NCBI RefSeq assembly: GCF_000429905.1
Contig: NZ_AUCT01000001.1
Coordinates: 423,708 to 487,707, forward strand
Direction of reading: 5' to 3'
DNA from: Desulfatibacillum aliphaticivorans DSM 15576
Lineage (GTDB): Bacteria > Desulfobacterota > Desulfobacteria > Desulfobacterales > Desulfatibacillaceae
Length of the DNA: 64,000 bases
The position numbers and the translations under genes were made by a program. The notes beneath the pieces are model-generated. The model worked only from the letters and a program-made list of their open reading frames with translations. It searched no databases and was not told the DNA's origin. Within the stretch, counting starts at the first letter, position 1. Each line of letters opens with the position of its first letter. This document shows positions 49,893 through 58,194 of the stretch, one piece after another.

Positions 49893-51179
49893 TCAGGGCG
49901 CCACCTCCCGTCTTCCGGGCTCGGCGCAATCCACTTCGCCTTCCGCCAGACGCACGCGGGCGGTAATGCCAAGTTCCTGAATCAGGGCGTTTTCCACGTT
50001 ATCCACCACCTTTTCCAACTCCTTGATTTCGTCGGAAAAAATAGTGTCGTCCATACCCAGCCAGACCTCCAGCCCCACCCGGTCGCCTTTTTTGCCCGCC
50101 AGCAAACGGCAGCAGGTCGGGGTGAAGCCCAAGGCCTTGCTGATGTGGGCCATCACCTGTGCATGATGCACTTTTACGCCCTTAATGACAACAATATTGT
50201 CCGTGCGCTCCTGATGCCAGTTGATCCGGCACAGGGTGCGGCCGCAGGAGCAGGGCTCCTGGATATACGAAACCCGATCCCCCGTGCGGAAGCGAATCAG
50301 GGGAAAAGCCCGTGTGGTAAGGGTTGTGAGGACCAGTTCGCCTTCCTCTCCGGGAGCGGCGGGCTCTCCGGTGGAGGGGTTGATGATTTCAGGGTAGAAA
50401 TGGTCTTCGCTCACGTGAAGCCCTTCATGGGCCTTGCATTCAAAGGCAATGGCCGGTCCCGGGACTTCGGACAGGCCGTAATGCACCCAGGTGTCTACGT
50501 GGAGTTTGCCGGCGATGACGTCTCTGTCTTCCTGGCTGATGGGCTCACCGGCAAAAATCAGGGTTTTCAGGGCCAGTTCATTGAATTTGATGCCTTCGGC
50601 GTATAACCCCTGGCACAATTCCTCGGCCGAGGAGGGCGTGGTCACCACCACGGAGGTTTTGTAGTCCTTTAAGACCATCTGCTGCTTTTCCAAAGGAAGG
50701 GCGGTCAGCGGAATCACGCTGGCTTCCAATTCCTCGGCGCCGTCCTTGTATCCCCTGCCCCAGGAGGCCAGGCCGGGATCCAGAAAAATCTGCATGATGT
50801 CGTTGGCATTGACTCCGGCGGCCATGAGGGCGCGGGCCACCAGGCCTCTCCAAAGATCCAGGTCCTGGGCCGTATATCCTGAAACCGAAGGCGCCTGGCC
50901 CTCGCCGGGAGCGGTGTGAATGCGTACAATGTCGCGAAGGGGCACAGCGAAGAGCCCGTAGGGATAGTTTTCGGCCAAATGCCTGCGTTCGGTGAATGGG
51001 AGCTTGGCCAGATCCTCCAGGCCGCCCACGTCCAGAGGGTCTATATTCTTTTCCTTAAACGCCGCCTGATAAAAAGGAACGCTGCGGTAAGCGCGATTAA
51101 GGGTTTCCTGCAAACGCTCCAATTGATGTTGGGATCTTTGCTGGGGATCCAGATTCTCAGGAAAACCAGGGACGGCCAT
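49893..51179 (-). CDS. Phenylacetate-CoA ligase-like protein with degenerate ATP site
   Basis: A 428-residue paralogue of the PaaK at 56664. The overall fold and later motifs are kept (GLSEVPGPAIAFEC, HVSEDHFYPEIINP, PCSCGRT), but the phosphate-binding loop is HTAPGEGQAPS (88-98) where the active paralogue has HASSGTTGQPT. The C-terminal SxGKAVRV segment with the adenylation Lys is replaced by AEPGRREV. The hinge RTDNIVVIKGVKVHHAQV also departs from RTDDMLIIRGVNVFPSQ. It probably cannot form an acyl-adenylate. GGAGAGG precedes the start; it follows livF by one base. Confidence 0.87.
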   Translation of the reverse strand: MAVPGFPENLDPQQRSQHQLERLQETLNRAYRSVPFYQAAFKEKNIDPLDVGGLEDLAKLPFTERRHLAENYPYGLFAVPLRDIVRIHTAPGEGQAPSVSGYTAQDLDLWRGLVARALMAAGVNANDIMQIFLDPGLASWGRGYKDGAEELEASVIPLTALPLEKQQMVLKDYKTSVVVTTPSSAEELCQGLYAEGIKFNELALKTLIFAGEPISQEDRDVIAGKLHVDTWVHYGLSEVPGPAIAFECKAHEGLHVSEDHFYPEIINPSTGEPAAPGEEGELVLTTLTTRAFPLIRFRTGDRVSYIQEPCSCGRTLCRINWHQERTDNIVVIKGVKVHHAQVMAHISKALGFTPTCCRLLAGKKGDRVGLEVWLGMDDTIFSDEIKELEKVVDNVENALIQELGITARVRLAEGEVDCAEPGRREVAP

Positions 51180-51180
51180 A

Positions 51181-51924
51181 TTATCCTCTCCCTTCGTAAA
51201 ACTTGGAATAATCTTTTCCCAAATACGCCCGTTTGACTTCTTTATCCTCCAATAACTGGGAGGCTTCTCCGGCCAGAACCATGCGGCCGGTTTCCAATAC
51301 GTAGCCGCGATCCGCGATTTCCAGGGCGGCCTGGGCGTTTTGCTCGACAATCAGAATGGTCAGGCCCGTCTTCCTCAATTCGGTGAGGGTGTCGAATATT
51401 TTGCGAACCACCAGGGGCGCCAGGCCCATGGAAGGCTCGTCCAGAAGCAACAGCCTGGGACTGGCCATAAGCGCCCTGCCCACGGCCAGCATCTGCTGCT
51501 CGCCGCCGGACAAGGTGCCCGCGTTTTGCTTGGCCCGCTCCCGCAAGACGGGAAAAAGGTCCAGCATTTTCTCCAGGTCCTGCTGAACGCCTGCATGGTC
51601 CTTTTGGCGGGAACGCAAATAAGCCCCCAATTTCAGGTTGTCCAATACCGAAAGGGGCGGAAAGATGAGCCTTCCCTCCGGAACCATGGAGACGCCCCGG
51701 GCTACAATGGCCGGCGGTTTGAGGCCTGCCAGGGATTTTCCGTCAAACTGGATTTCCCCTTCCCACGAGGACAAAAGGCCGCAAATGGCCTGGAGCAGGG
51801 TGCTTTTCCCGGCTCCGTTGGCGCCGATCAGGGCCACCAATTCCCCTTGGGAGACCGAAAGGCTGACTCCGGACAAGGCCCGTATGCCCCCATAATAGCA
51901 TTTGAGATTTCTAATTTGAAGCAT
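51181..51924 (-). CDS. livF: Branched-chain/aromatic amino acid ABC transporter ATPase LivF
   Basis: A 247-residue ATPase with Walker A GANGAGKST (34-42), signature LSGGEQQML near 141 and Walker B LLLLDEPSMGLAP. SMVPEGRLIFPPLSVLDNL is the LivF hallmark. It pairs with LivG to power import. A repeat element fills the 302 bases between livG and livF. The start at 51924 (MLQIRNL) is chosen over an upstream in-frame Met because it fits LivF length and lies outside the repeat. Confidence 0.93.
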   Translation of the reverse strand: MLQIRNLKCYYGGIRALSGVSLSVSQGELVALIGANGAGKSTLLQAICGLLSSWEGEIQFDGKSLAGLKPPAIVARGVSMVPEGRLIFPPLSVLDNLKLGAYLRSRQKDHAGVQQDLEKMLDLFPVLRERAKQNAGTLSGGEQQMLAVGRALMASPRLLLLDEPSMGLAPLVVRKIFDTLTELRKTGLTILIVEQNAQAALEIADRGYVLETGRMVLAGEASQLLEDKEVKRAYLGKDYSKFYEGRG

Positions 51925-51987
51925 TTTGCCTCCAGCCCCAAAGGACCGTATTTTTGCCGGGCGGGTAGAGTCCGGCTTTACATCTAT

Positions 51988-52155
51988 CTTTTTGTTGGGT
52001 GAACCTGCGCTCAATCTTTAAAGGAGCATGGCCGCTCTTTAGTATTGACGAAAAAAACAGCTTCCCAAAAAAAATTTTTCTTGCGCAGAACCACCCAACC
52101 TACGGCTTGGCTTATTGCGATGTAGGTTGGGTTGAGCTTGCGAAACCCAACAAAA
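51988..52155. repeat. Dispersed repeat family B, copy 2, inside the liv operon
   Basis: A 168-base element bounded by an 11-base inverted repeat (TTTTGTTGGGT and ACCCAACAAAA). Its left part matches the copy at 38715-38822 (GAACCTGC, AGGAGCATGGCC, GCAGAACCACCCAACCTAC). The right part holds ACCCAACCTAC and GTAGGTTGGGT, an 11-base stem with a 17-base loop. It lies between livG and livF and looks like a small non-coding mobile element. The 51925-52226 gap contains nothing else recognisable. Confidence 0.75.
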
Positions 52156-52226
52156 TTCACCTATCAGCTTCTTGGAAGCCCGGCTGGCCAAGTCTCAAAC
52201 GTCAAACGTAGATTTGACCCCATTCC

Positions 52227-53006
52227 TTAGGTCCCTAAATAGGCGGCGATGACCTTTTCGTCCGCCTGGACTTCCCGGGGCGCGCCTTCGGACAGCTTGG
52301 CGCCCTGGTCCAATACCACAATGCGGTCCGAAATTTCCATGGTCAGGCTCATGTCGTGCTCCACCAGAAGCAGGGTCACGCCAAGATCCCTGATCTGGCG
52401 CATGAGATCCCCCAACTGGCCGGTTTCGTTGGCGTTCAACCCGGCGGCCGGTTCGTCCAGCAGCAGGAGCTGAGGCTCGGAAGCCAAAGCCCGGGCGATT
52501 TCCACGGAGCGTTGCCATCCGAATGCCAGGTCTCCGGCCTTGCTGTCCGCCTCATGGTCCAATCCCACGAATTCCAGCCAATGCATGGCTTTTTCGCGGA
52601 TTTCAGCTTCTTCGCGCCTGGTTTTGGGCAGCCTGGCGATGGCGCCCAAAAAGCCTGTTTTGGTGCGCACGTGCTGACCCACCATGACGTTTTCCAGGAC
52701 GGTCATTCCCGTGAACAATTCCACGTTCTGAAAGGTTCGGGCGATGCCCATGGACACTCTCTGGAAGTTTTTCCGTTTGGCTGTGTCCTGACCCTGAAAA
52801 AAAATATGGCCCGAATCCAGGGGGAATACTCCGGTAATCAGGTTGAACAGAGTGGTCTTGCCGGCGCCGTTGGGGCCGATAAGCGCTTGGATCGCGCCTT
52901 TTTGCACTTCAAAAGACACGTCCCGGACCGCTTTGACGCCCCCAAAGGATATGGAAGCGTTCTCAATCCTTAGCAGGCTGTTTTCGTTCGATCCGGAATT
53001 TTTCAT
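52227..53006 (-). CDS. livG: Branched-chain/aromatic amino acid ABC transporter ATPase LivG
   Basis: A 259-residue ATPase: Walker A GPNGAGKTT near 43-51, ARTFQNVELFTGMTVLENVMVG (the LivG-specific region), signature LAFGWQRSVEIARAL and Walker B LLLLDEPAAGLN. LAFGWQRS differs from the usual LAYGQQR, without loss of the ABC core. The first 44 bases overlap the end of livM, with GAGGAG upstream of the start. Confidence 0.93.
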   Translation of the reverse strand: MKNSGSNENSLLRIENASISFGGVKAVRDVSFEVQKGAIQALIGPNGAGKTTLFNLITGVFPLDSGHIFFQGQDTAKRKNFQRVSMGIARTFQNVELFTGMTVLENVMVGQHVRTKTGFLGAIARLPKTRREEAEIREKAMHWLEFVGLDHEADSKAGDLAFGWQRSVEIARALASEPQLLLLDEPAAGLNANETGQLGDLMRQIRDLGVTLLLVEHDMSLTMEISDRIVVLDQGAKLSEGAPREVQADEKVIAAYLGT

Positions 53007-53955
53007 AGATATCCAATACTCCTCGGGTAAGTCCCTGGGGCAGAAAAATCATCACGCCCATGAGGATGCCCCCGTAAATCACCATTTCATAATCGGAAAA
53101 CCGATGCAGCCATTCCGGCAGCATGGTCAACAGAGTCGACCCCAGCAAGGCGCCCCAGATGCTCGCCATGCCCCCGATGACCACCATGGCCACCAACTTG
53201 ACGGAAACCAAAAAGCCGAAGCTGCCGGGGCTGATGAACATGACCAGGTGGGCGTACAAGAAGCCGGCCAATGCGGCGACCATGGCGCTGAACACAAAGA
53301 CTTGCAGCTTGGCCTTGGCCGTATCCACGCCGACTGCAGAGGCCGCCTGCTCGCTGAAGTGGATGGCCCGCAAGGCGCGTCCCACACGGGAATTCACCAG
53401 GCGGTCGCAAATAAAAAAGGTTATGAGCACGCAGCCCCACACCACCCACAGATAGTTGCGGCCGGTGGAAAGGTCTATCCCCCACAGGCTGAGGGAGGGA
53501 ATGCCCACCAAGCCGTTGGGGCCGCCGGTGATGCCGCCCCATTCCCGGAACAGGACGTGCATGATCATGCCGAAGCCCAGGGTTCCCATGCCCAGGTAGT
53601 AGCCCGAAAGTTTTAGGGTGGGCTTGCCCACGATGTACGCGATAATTCCGGATGCAGCCAGGGCGCAGGGAAGGGAGGCCCAGGGGGACCACCCCAGGTG
53701 TACGGTGAGGGCGCCCGTGGTATAGGCTCCTATGCCGTAAAATGCGGCGTGCCCCAGGGAAATTTGTCCGGCGTAGCCCATGAGCATGTTCAGCCCCACG
53801 GCGAGCAGGGTGAATATGCCGATGAAAGTGAGCTGCTGTTGATAAAAATAATTGTCCAGGAAAAGCCCGGCGAAAAAGATTACGCCCGCAAAGACGAAGA
53901 AGGCCAGGCCTTTTTTCCAAGATTGTTTCATGGCGTCAAACCAGTTTTCATTCAT
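52963..53955 (-). CDS. livM: Branched-chain/aromatic amino acid ABC transporter permease LivM
   Basis: A 330-residue inner-membrane permease with about ten hydrophobic segments. GYAGQISLGHAAFYGIGAYTTG and GITGGPNGL are LivM hallmarks, and RVGRALRAIHFSEQAASAVGVD is the loop that contacts the ATPases. It starts 24 bases after livH ends and overlaps livG, so the genes are co-translated. Confidence 0.93.
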   Translation of the reverse strand: MNENWFDAMKQSWKKGLAFFVFAGVIFFAGLFLDNYFYQQQLTFIGIFTLLAVGLNMLMGYAGQISLGHAAFYGIGAYTTGALTVHLGWSPWASLPCALAASGIIAYIVGKPTLKLSGYYLGMGTLGFGMIMHVLFREWGGITGGPNGLVGIPSLSLWGIDLSTGRNYLWVVWGCVLITFFICDRLVNSRVGRALRAIHFSEQAASAVGVDTAKAKLQVFVFSAMVAALAGFLYAHLVMFISPGSFGFLVSVKLVAMVVIGGMASIWGALLGSTLLTMLPEWLHRFSDYEMVIYGGILMGVMIFLPQGLTRGVLDIYEKFRIERKQPAKD

Positions 53956-53979
53956 TCCGGCCTTGGAGCCGCAGGCGCA

Positions 53980-54858
53980 TCAGAACCGATGGCTGGACTT
54001 TGCTCCCAGGATGCCCGTGGGCCGGATATACAGGATGAGTAATAAAAGTAAAAAGGCGATGGCGTCTTTCAGGCCTGAAGACACAAATCCCACGCCCAGG
54101 GCTTCGGCGATGCCCAAAAGCAGGCCGCCGATCAAAGCGCCCCACAGGCTACCCAATCCGCCCAGCATGGCGGCGCAAAAGCCTTTCAAGCCCAGCATGG
54201 AGCCCATGTCGTAGGTAGCCATGGTGATGGGCGCAATCATAACGCCGGCCACGGCGCCCAGGCCGGTGGCCAGGGCGAAAGCCATCAGGGTCATGCGTTC
54301 CGTGCCGATTCCCAGCAGGGAAGCGGCCTTCTTATTAATGGCGCAAGCGCTCATGGCCTTTCCGGTCAGGGTCTTTTTGTAGAAAAAGGTCAGGGCCGCC
54401 ACCAAAACCGTGACTGTAATGACGATAAACAGGCTTTGGGGCAGCAAATAGGCGCCGGCGATTTCGATGGAGTCCAGCTTGAAAAACGAGGGAATGGCCA
54501 GGGGGTCCCTGCCCCATCCCACCATGCCGAGTCCCCGCAGGAAAATCGAGGCGCCCACGGTGATGATCACCAACACAATGGGATCGGGTTTGCGCACCGT
54601 GCGAATGGCCAGCCGCTCGAAGATGATTCCCGCCAGCCCTACGGCCAGCACCACCAGCACAAAGGCCAAAGGCAGGGGCAGGCCCAGGTTCAGCCACAGG
54701 GTGACCAGCAGCAAAGCCCCGAGCATGACGAACTCGCCCTGGGCGAAATTGATCAGGTCCGTGGCGCTGTACAAGGTGGAAAAGCCCAGAGCAATAACGG
54801 CGTAAATAGCGCCGTTCGTGATGCCTCCGAACAGATACTGTAAGAGTTCCTGCATCAT
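53980..54858 (-). CDS. livH: Branched-chain/aromatic amino acid ABC transporter permease LivH
   Basis: A 292-residue permease with about eight hydrophobic segments. GGITNGAIYAVIALGFSTLYSATDLINFAQGEF is the classic LivH opening (positions about 11-43), and GLKGFCAAMLGGLGSLWGALIGGLLLG the conserved region before the last helices. Together with LivM it forms the channel. It is separated from livK by 155 bases that contain two hairpins. Confidence 0.93.
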   Translation of the reverse strand: MMQELLQYLFGGITNGAIYAVIALGFSTLYSATDLINFAQGEFVMLGALLLVTLWLNLGLPLPLAFVLVVLAVGLAGIIFERLAIRTVRKPDPIVLVIITVGASIFLRGLGMVGWGRDPLAIPSFFKLDSIEIAGAYLLPQSLFIVITVTVLVAALTFFYKKTLTGKAMSACAINKKAASLLGIGTERMTLMAFALATGLGAVAGVMIAPITMATYDMGSMLGLKGFCAAMLGGLGSLWGALIGGLLLGIAEALGVGFVSSGLKDAIAFLLLLLILYIRPTGILGAKSSHRF

Positions 54859-54903
54859 GGCGGATTGTCCAAATATACTGAAAATATTTTGATTATAATT
54901 TAG

Positions 54904-54935
54904 AGGGGAGGCCGCAGCATGTGCGAGCCTCCCCT
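54904..54935 (-). promoter_or_regulatory. Stem-loop between livK and livH
   Basis: AGGGGAGGC (54904-54912) pairs with GCCTCCCCT (54927-54935), with an inner CGCA/TGCG helix. There is no T tract on either side, so it is more likely an mRNA-stabilising or processing hairpin than a terminator. Confidence 0.55.
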
Positions 54936-54970
54936 TGGGGTGCTATCATATTTCACGATGGAATGCACTG

Positions 54971-54994
54971 AAAAAATCCCCCGTCTCAGGGGGA
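54971..54994 (-). terminator. Leaky intrinsic terminator after livK
   Basis: On the minus strand TCCCCC, loop TGAGAC, GGGGGA, then TTTTTT. It lies 20 bases after the livK stop, inside the operon. Partial termination here would give more binding protein than membrane parts, as is usual for such transporters. Confidence 0.7.
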
Positions 54995-55013
54995 GTTGTT
55001 CCGGCATGGTTTA

Positions 55014-56171
55014 TTATTTCATAACCTTCCAGGTTCCGTCGGCGATCTCCACCATGATGAAGGAGTCGGCGCCCAGGCCGTTGTGCTCCGTGGGGGAGAA
55101 GGTGAACGTACCGGTTACGCCGATGTAACCCTGAATGGCTTCGATGTTGTCGCGGATTTTGGCTTTGTCGCCGTTGGTTCCCTTGAGGGCGATTTCCAAA
55201 ATCTTCATGGCGTCGTATGCGTATCCGCCGAAGCCGGAAACGCCGGCGTTGTAGGCGGCTTTGTAATCGCCGATGTATTTGTCCAGAGCGGCTTTCTGAT
55301 GGTAGTCAGCGGCCAGGGTGTCGGCGATGAGCACGGCGCCCGTGGGCAGCATGACGCCCTCGCAGGCGTCTCCCGCAATGTCAATGAACTTGGGGGAAGC
55401 CACGCCGTGGCTCATGAACAGGGGGAAGTCCAGCTTGAGCTGCTTGGCGTTCTTGGCGACGACCGCGGGTCCGGGGTTGGTTCCCCAGCACACCAGAGCG
55501 TCGGGGGCGGCCTTGCGGGCCTTGGTAAGCTGGGCGGTCATGTCGGTGTCTTTTCCGCCGTAGCTTTCGTCGCTGACCACTTCCAGGCCGAACTTGGCGG
55601 CCTGCTCGCGAAGCTGCACGGCGCCGCTGGCGCCAAAGCCGTTATCCACGCACAGGATGGCGATTTTTTTCATGCCCTGCTCTTTCATGTAGGCGTAAAT
55701 GGTCGCCACGGCCTGGATGTCGCTCTGAGCGGTTTTGAACACGTAAGGCTGAATGGGGTTCACGATCCCGTTGCCGGCGGCGCAGCTGATCAAAGGCAGC
55801 CGGGCGCGCACGCACAGGGGAATCACCGCCATGGTGGTGGGGGTGGTGCTGGGACCGACAATGGCCAGGACCCTGTCCTTGTTAATCAGCTTATTGGCGA
55901 AGTTGACCGCTTCGGTGGGATCGCCCTTGGTGTCGTAGATCACGGCTTCCAGCATATGGCCGTCAATGCCGCCGGCGGCGTTGATCTGATCCACCACCAT
56001 CTGCATGCTCAGTTTTTCAGGGGCGCCTAAAAAGGAAGCTCCGCCTGTCACGGAAAAGATGCCGCCGATCTTGTATGTGTCTTTCGCAAAAGCTCCAGGC
56101 GCAAATACCAAGCCCGCCATCACAATGCAAACTGCCAATGTTGCCAATGTTTTCATCTTTCCTGCTTTCAT
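55014..56171 (-). CDS. livK: Amino acid ABC transporter substrate-binding protein
   Basis: A 385-residue periplasmic binding protein with a signal peptide (hydrophobic about 8-26, cleavage after GAFA). YKIGGIFSVTGGASFLGAPE is the start of the LivJ/LivK family fold, and GPSTTPTTMAVIPLC follows. Family members bind Leu/Ile/Val, amides or aromatic acids, so the ligand cannot be named from sequence. The linked phenylacetate-CoA ligases and the Phe-type attenuator upstream point to an aromatic amino acid or arylacetate. AAGGAGGCGGC precedes the start. Confidence 0.9.
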   Translation of the reverse strand: MKAGKMKTLATLAVCIVMAGLVFAPGAFAKDTYKIGGIFSVTGGASFLGAPEKLSMQMVVDQINAAGGIDGHMLEAVIYDTKGDPTEAVNFANKLINKDRVLAIVGPSTTPTTMAVIPLCVRARLPLISCAAGNGIVNPIQPYVFKTAQSDIQAVATIYAYMKEQGMKKIAILCVDNGFGASGAVQLREQAAKFGLEVVSDESYGGKDTDMTAQLTKARKAAPDALVCWGTNPGPAVVAKNAKQLKLDFPLFMSHGVASPKFIDIAGDACEGVMLPTGAVLIADTLAADYHQKAALDKYIGDYKAAYNAGVSGFGGYAYDAMKILEIALKGTNGDKAKIRDNIEAIQGYIGVTGTFTFSPTEHNGLGADSFIMVEIADGTWKVMK

Positions 56172-56216
56172 GCCGCCTCCTTATTGGGTCGTTTGGGTTA
56201 ACTGCTTATGGGTTCA

Positions 56217-56648
56217 TTACATGGTGTACAACTCATCTCCCTTGATGACTGCAAAACCTTCCGCAGTCAGCGCTTCCACGGCGCTGTCGGTGTTGTCGAA
56301 CCGGAAAATCATGACCGCATTGTCGTGCCTTTGGCGCACGAACGCGTACATGTATTCCACGTTGATCTGCTTGGAATCCAAGAACTCCAGGATGCTCATG
56401 AGGCCGCCGGGCTTGTCCGAAACCTCCACGGCCACCACCCGGGTGGTGCGCACGGTGAAGGCGGCTTCTTTCAGGGCGGATTCCGCTTTTTCGTTGTCAT
56501 CCACGATCAGGCGAAGAATGCCGAAATCCGAGGTGTCGGCCAGAGAAAGGGCCCGGATATTGACGGAGGCGCCGGCCAGGGTCCTGGTGACCTCGGCCAG
56601 CCTGCCTGCTTTGTTTTCGAGAAACACGGAAATTTGATCTGCAAACAT
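56217..56648 (-). CDS. Tandem ACT-domain protein 1
   Basis: A 143-residue protein of two ACT domains (3-70 and 72-140), paralogous to that at 49419-49850 (shared opening DQ/EQISxFxENKAGRLAEV and RALSLADTSDFGxLRLIV). The protein lies 15 bases after paaK and just before livK. ACT proteins of this kind commonly accompany PaaK-type ligases in anaerobes and may sense the amino acid product. Confidence 0.88.
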   Translation of the reverse strand: MFADQISVFLENKAGRLAEVTRTLAGASVNIRALSLADTSDFGILRLIVDDNEKAESALKEAAFTVRTTRVVAVEVSDKPGGLMSILEFLDSKQINVEYMYAFVRQRHDNAVMIFRFDNTDSAVEALTAEGFAVIKGDELYTM

Positions 56649-56663
56649 AGTTAGCCTCCTGGC

Positions 56664-57965
56664 TTAGATTTTACGGTTGTCGATGACGCGAACGGCCTTG
56701 CCCTGGCTGCGCGCAATGGTTTTGGGCTCCACCAGCTTGACCTTGACGGACACGCCCAAGAGCTCCTTGATGTGACCGGCGATCTCGCCCTGCAGGCTCT
56801 GGAGCTGCTTGACCTCATCGGAGAAAACGCCTTCTCCCACTTCCACCTTGACGGTAAGGGTGTCCATGGCGCCTTCCCGGTCCACCACCAATTGGTAATG
56901 GGGCTCCACCTGGGAGATTTCCATGAGCACGGACTCGATCTGGGAGGGGAATACGTTCACGCCCCGGATGATGAGCATGTCGTCGGTGCGGCCGGAAACG
57001 CGGTGCATGCGCACATGGGTGCGTCCGCACACGCAGGGGCTGTAGTTGAGGCTGGAGATGTCGCGGGTCCTGTAGCGGATGACCGGGAAAGCCTCTTTGG
57101 TCAGGCTGGTGAAAATCAGCTCGCCGGTTTCTCCGGCCGCCACGTTCTTTTCCGTGTCGGGATTGATGATTTCAGGGATGAAATGGTCTTCCCACACGTG
57201 CAGGCCGGCTTTCGCCTCCTGGCATTCCTGAGCCACGCCCGGCCCCATGACTTCGGATAGGCCGTAGATGTCCACTGCGGAGAGGTGCAGCTTGCTTTCG
57301 ATTTCCTTGCGCATGGCTTCGGACCAGGGTTCTGCGCCGAAAATGCCTGCGCGGAAGTTGAAATCGGCGAAATCCAGGCCGTTTTCCTCGGCTGCCTCGG
57401 CCAGATGCAGGGCGTAGGACGGGGTGCACGTGAGGATGGAAGGACGGAAATCCTTCATGATAAGCACCTGGCGTTCGGTCATGCCGCCGGAAATGGGGAT
57501 GACGGAGGCGCCCAGGCATTCCGAGCCGTAATGCACGCCCAGGCCGCCGGTGAACAGGCCGTAGCCGTAGGCGTTGTGAATGATGTCGTCCCGGGTGGCG
57601 CCGCCGGCTTGCAGGGAGCGGGCCATGAGTTCGGCCCAGGTGGAGATGTCGCGGGCCGTGTAGCCGACCACCGTGGGCTGTCCGGTGGTTCCGGAGGAAG
57701 CGTGGATGCGTACCACGTTGTCCATGGGTACGGCGAACATGCCGAAGGGGTAGTTGTCGCGAAGGTCCTGCTTGGTGGTGAAGGGCAGTTTTTGGATGTC
57801 CTCCAGCTTCTGGATGTCGGCTGGCTTTATGCCCGCTTCATCGTATTTTTTTCGATAAAAAGGCACATTGTTGTAGGCTCTTTCCACTACCGCCTTAAGC
57901 CTGCGCAACTGGATGGCTTCGATAGCCTCCCTGGGAAGCGTTTCAAATTCCATGTTAAAAATCAT
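56664..57965 (-). CDS. paaK: Phenylacetate-CoA ligase
   Basis: A 433-residue adenylate-forming enzyme that makes arylacetyl-CoA from arylacetate, CoA and ATP. The phosphate loop is HASSGTTGQPTVVGYT (88-103); YGLSEVMGPGVAQEC and HVWEDHFIPEIINPDT are conserved; the hinge is RTDDMLIIRGVNVFPSQIES, and the C-terminus SQGKAVRVID has the adenylation Lys. It appears fully active. The start at 57965 follows AGGAGG by eight bases. It is the first structural gene behind the phenylalanine attenuator. In anaerobes PaaK works with indolepyruvate oxidoreductase; that enzyme is not in the window. Confidence 0.93.
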   Translation of the reverse strand: MIFNMEFETLPREAIEAIQLRRLKAVVERAYNNVPFYRKKYDEAGIKPADIQKLEDIQKLPFTTKQDLRDNYPFGMFAVPMDNVVRIHASSGTTGQPTVVGYTARDISTWAELMARSLQAGGATRDDIIHNAYGYGLFTGGLGVHYGSECLGASVIPISGGMTERQVLIMKDFRPSILTCTPSYALHLAEAAEENGLDFADFNFRAGIFGAEPWSEAMRKEIESKLHLSAVDIYGLSEVMGPGVAQECQEAKAGLHVWEDHFIPEIINPDTEKNVAAGETGELIFTSLTKEAFPVIRYRTRDISSLNYSPCVCGRTHVRMHRVSGRTDDMLIIRGVNVFPSQIESVLMEISQVEPHYQLVVDREGAMDTLTVKVEVGEGVFSDEVKQLQSLQGEIAGHIKELLGVSVKVKLVEPKTIARSQGKAVRVIDNRKI

Positions 57966-58029
57966 ACCCTTAGTCCTCCTTCGTCGCCCATGAATCATGG
58001 GTTTGTTAAACGTTTAAAACCCTAAAAAT

Positions 58030-58062
58030 GCAAAAAGGCCGTGGGATTAGCTTCCCACGGCC
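58030..58062 (-). terminator. Terminator hairpin of the paaK attenuator
   Basis: On the minus strand GGCCGTGGG (58062-58054), loop AAGCTAAT, CCCACGGCC (58045-58037), then TTTTTGCATTTTT. It lies upstream of paaK rather than after a gene, so it must be conditional. Confidence 0.9.
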
Positions 58063-58155
58063 TATAATAAACTACTACTAGCCACGGGAGGCGTGCTGTC
58101 TACCCGCGGCTGGCAACGTGTCAGTTATTGATCATGTTGCCATCTCGCGAGCAGA
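58037..58155 (-). promoter_or_regulatory. Phenylalanine-type transcription attenuator of the paaK-liv operon
   Basis: Five RNA segments can pair alternately. Segment 1 (58155-58136, within the leader peptide) pairs with segment 2 (58117-58099) through TGGCAAC/GTTGCCA plus a ten-pair helix with two G-U pairs. Segment 2 can instead pair through GCCGCGGG (58110-58103) with segment 3, CCCGTGGC (58088-58081). Segment 3 can pair with segment 4, GCCGTGGG (58061-58054), which otherwise forms the terminator with segment 5. A ribosome stalled on Phe codons leaves segment 1 free: 1-2 and 3-4 form and transcription continues. A ribosome at the stop codon covers segment 1: 2-3 forms and the terminator folds. 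Confidence 0.8.
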
Positions 58156-58194
58156 CCTGGTAAAATAAAAAAAGAAAAAAAAGGTACCAGACAT
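58132..58194 (-). CDS. Phe-rich leader peptide of the attenuator
   Basis: A 20-residue peptide, MSGT-FFFFFYF-TRSAREMAT, with six Phe and one Tyr codon in seven (TTT TTT TTC TTT TTT TAT TTT). Its stop codon (58134-58132) lies in the loop of the 1-2 helix, exactly where a terminating ribosome would block segment 1. This is the layout of the pheA and pheST leader peptides of enterobacteria. The ribosome site is modest (GGGCGGCAG). It has no function apart from its translation. Confidence 0.85.
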   Translation of the reverse strand: MSGTFFFFFYFTRSAREMAT

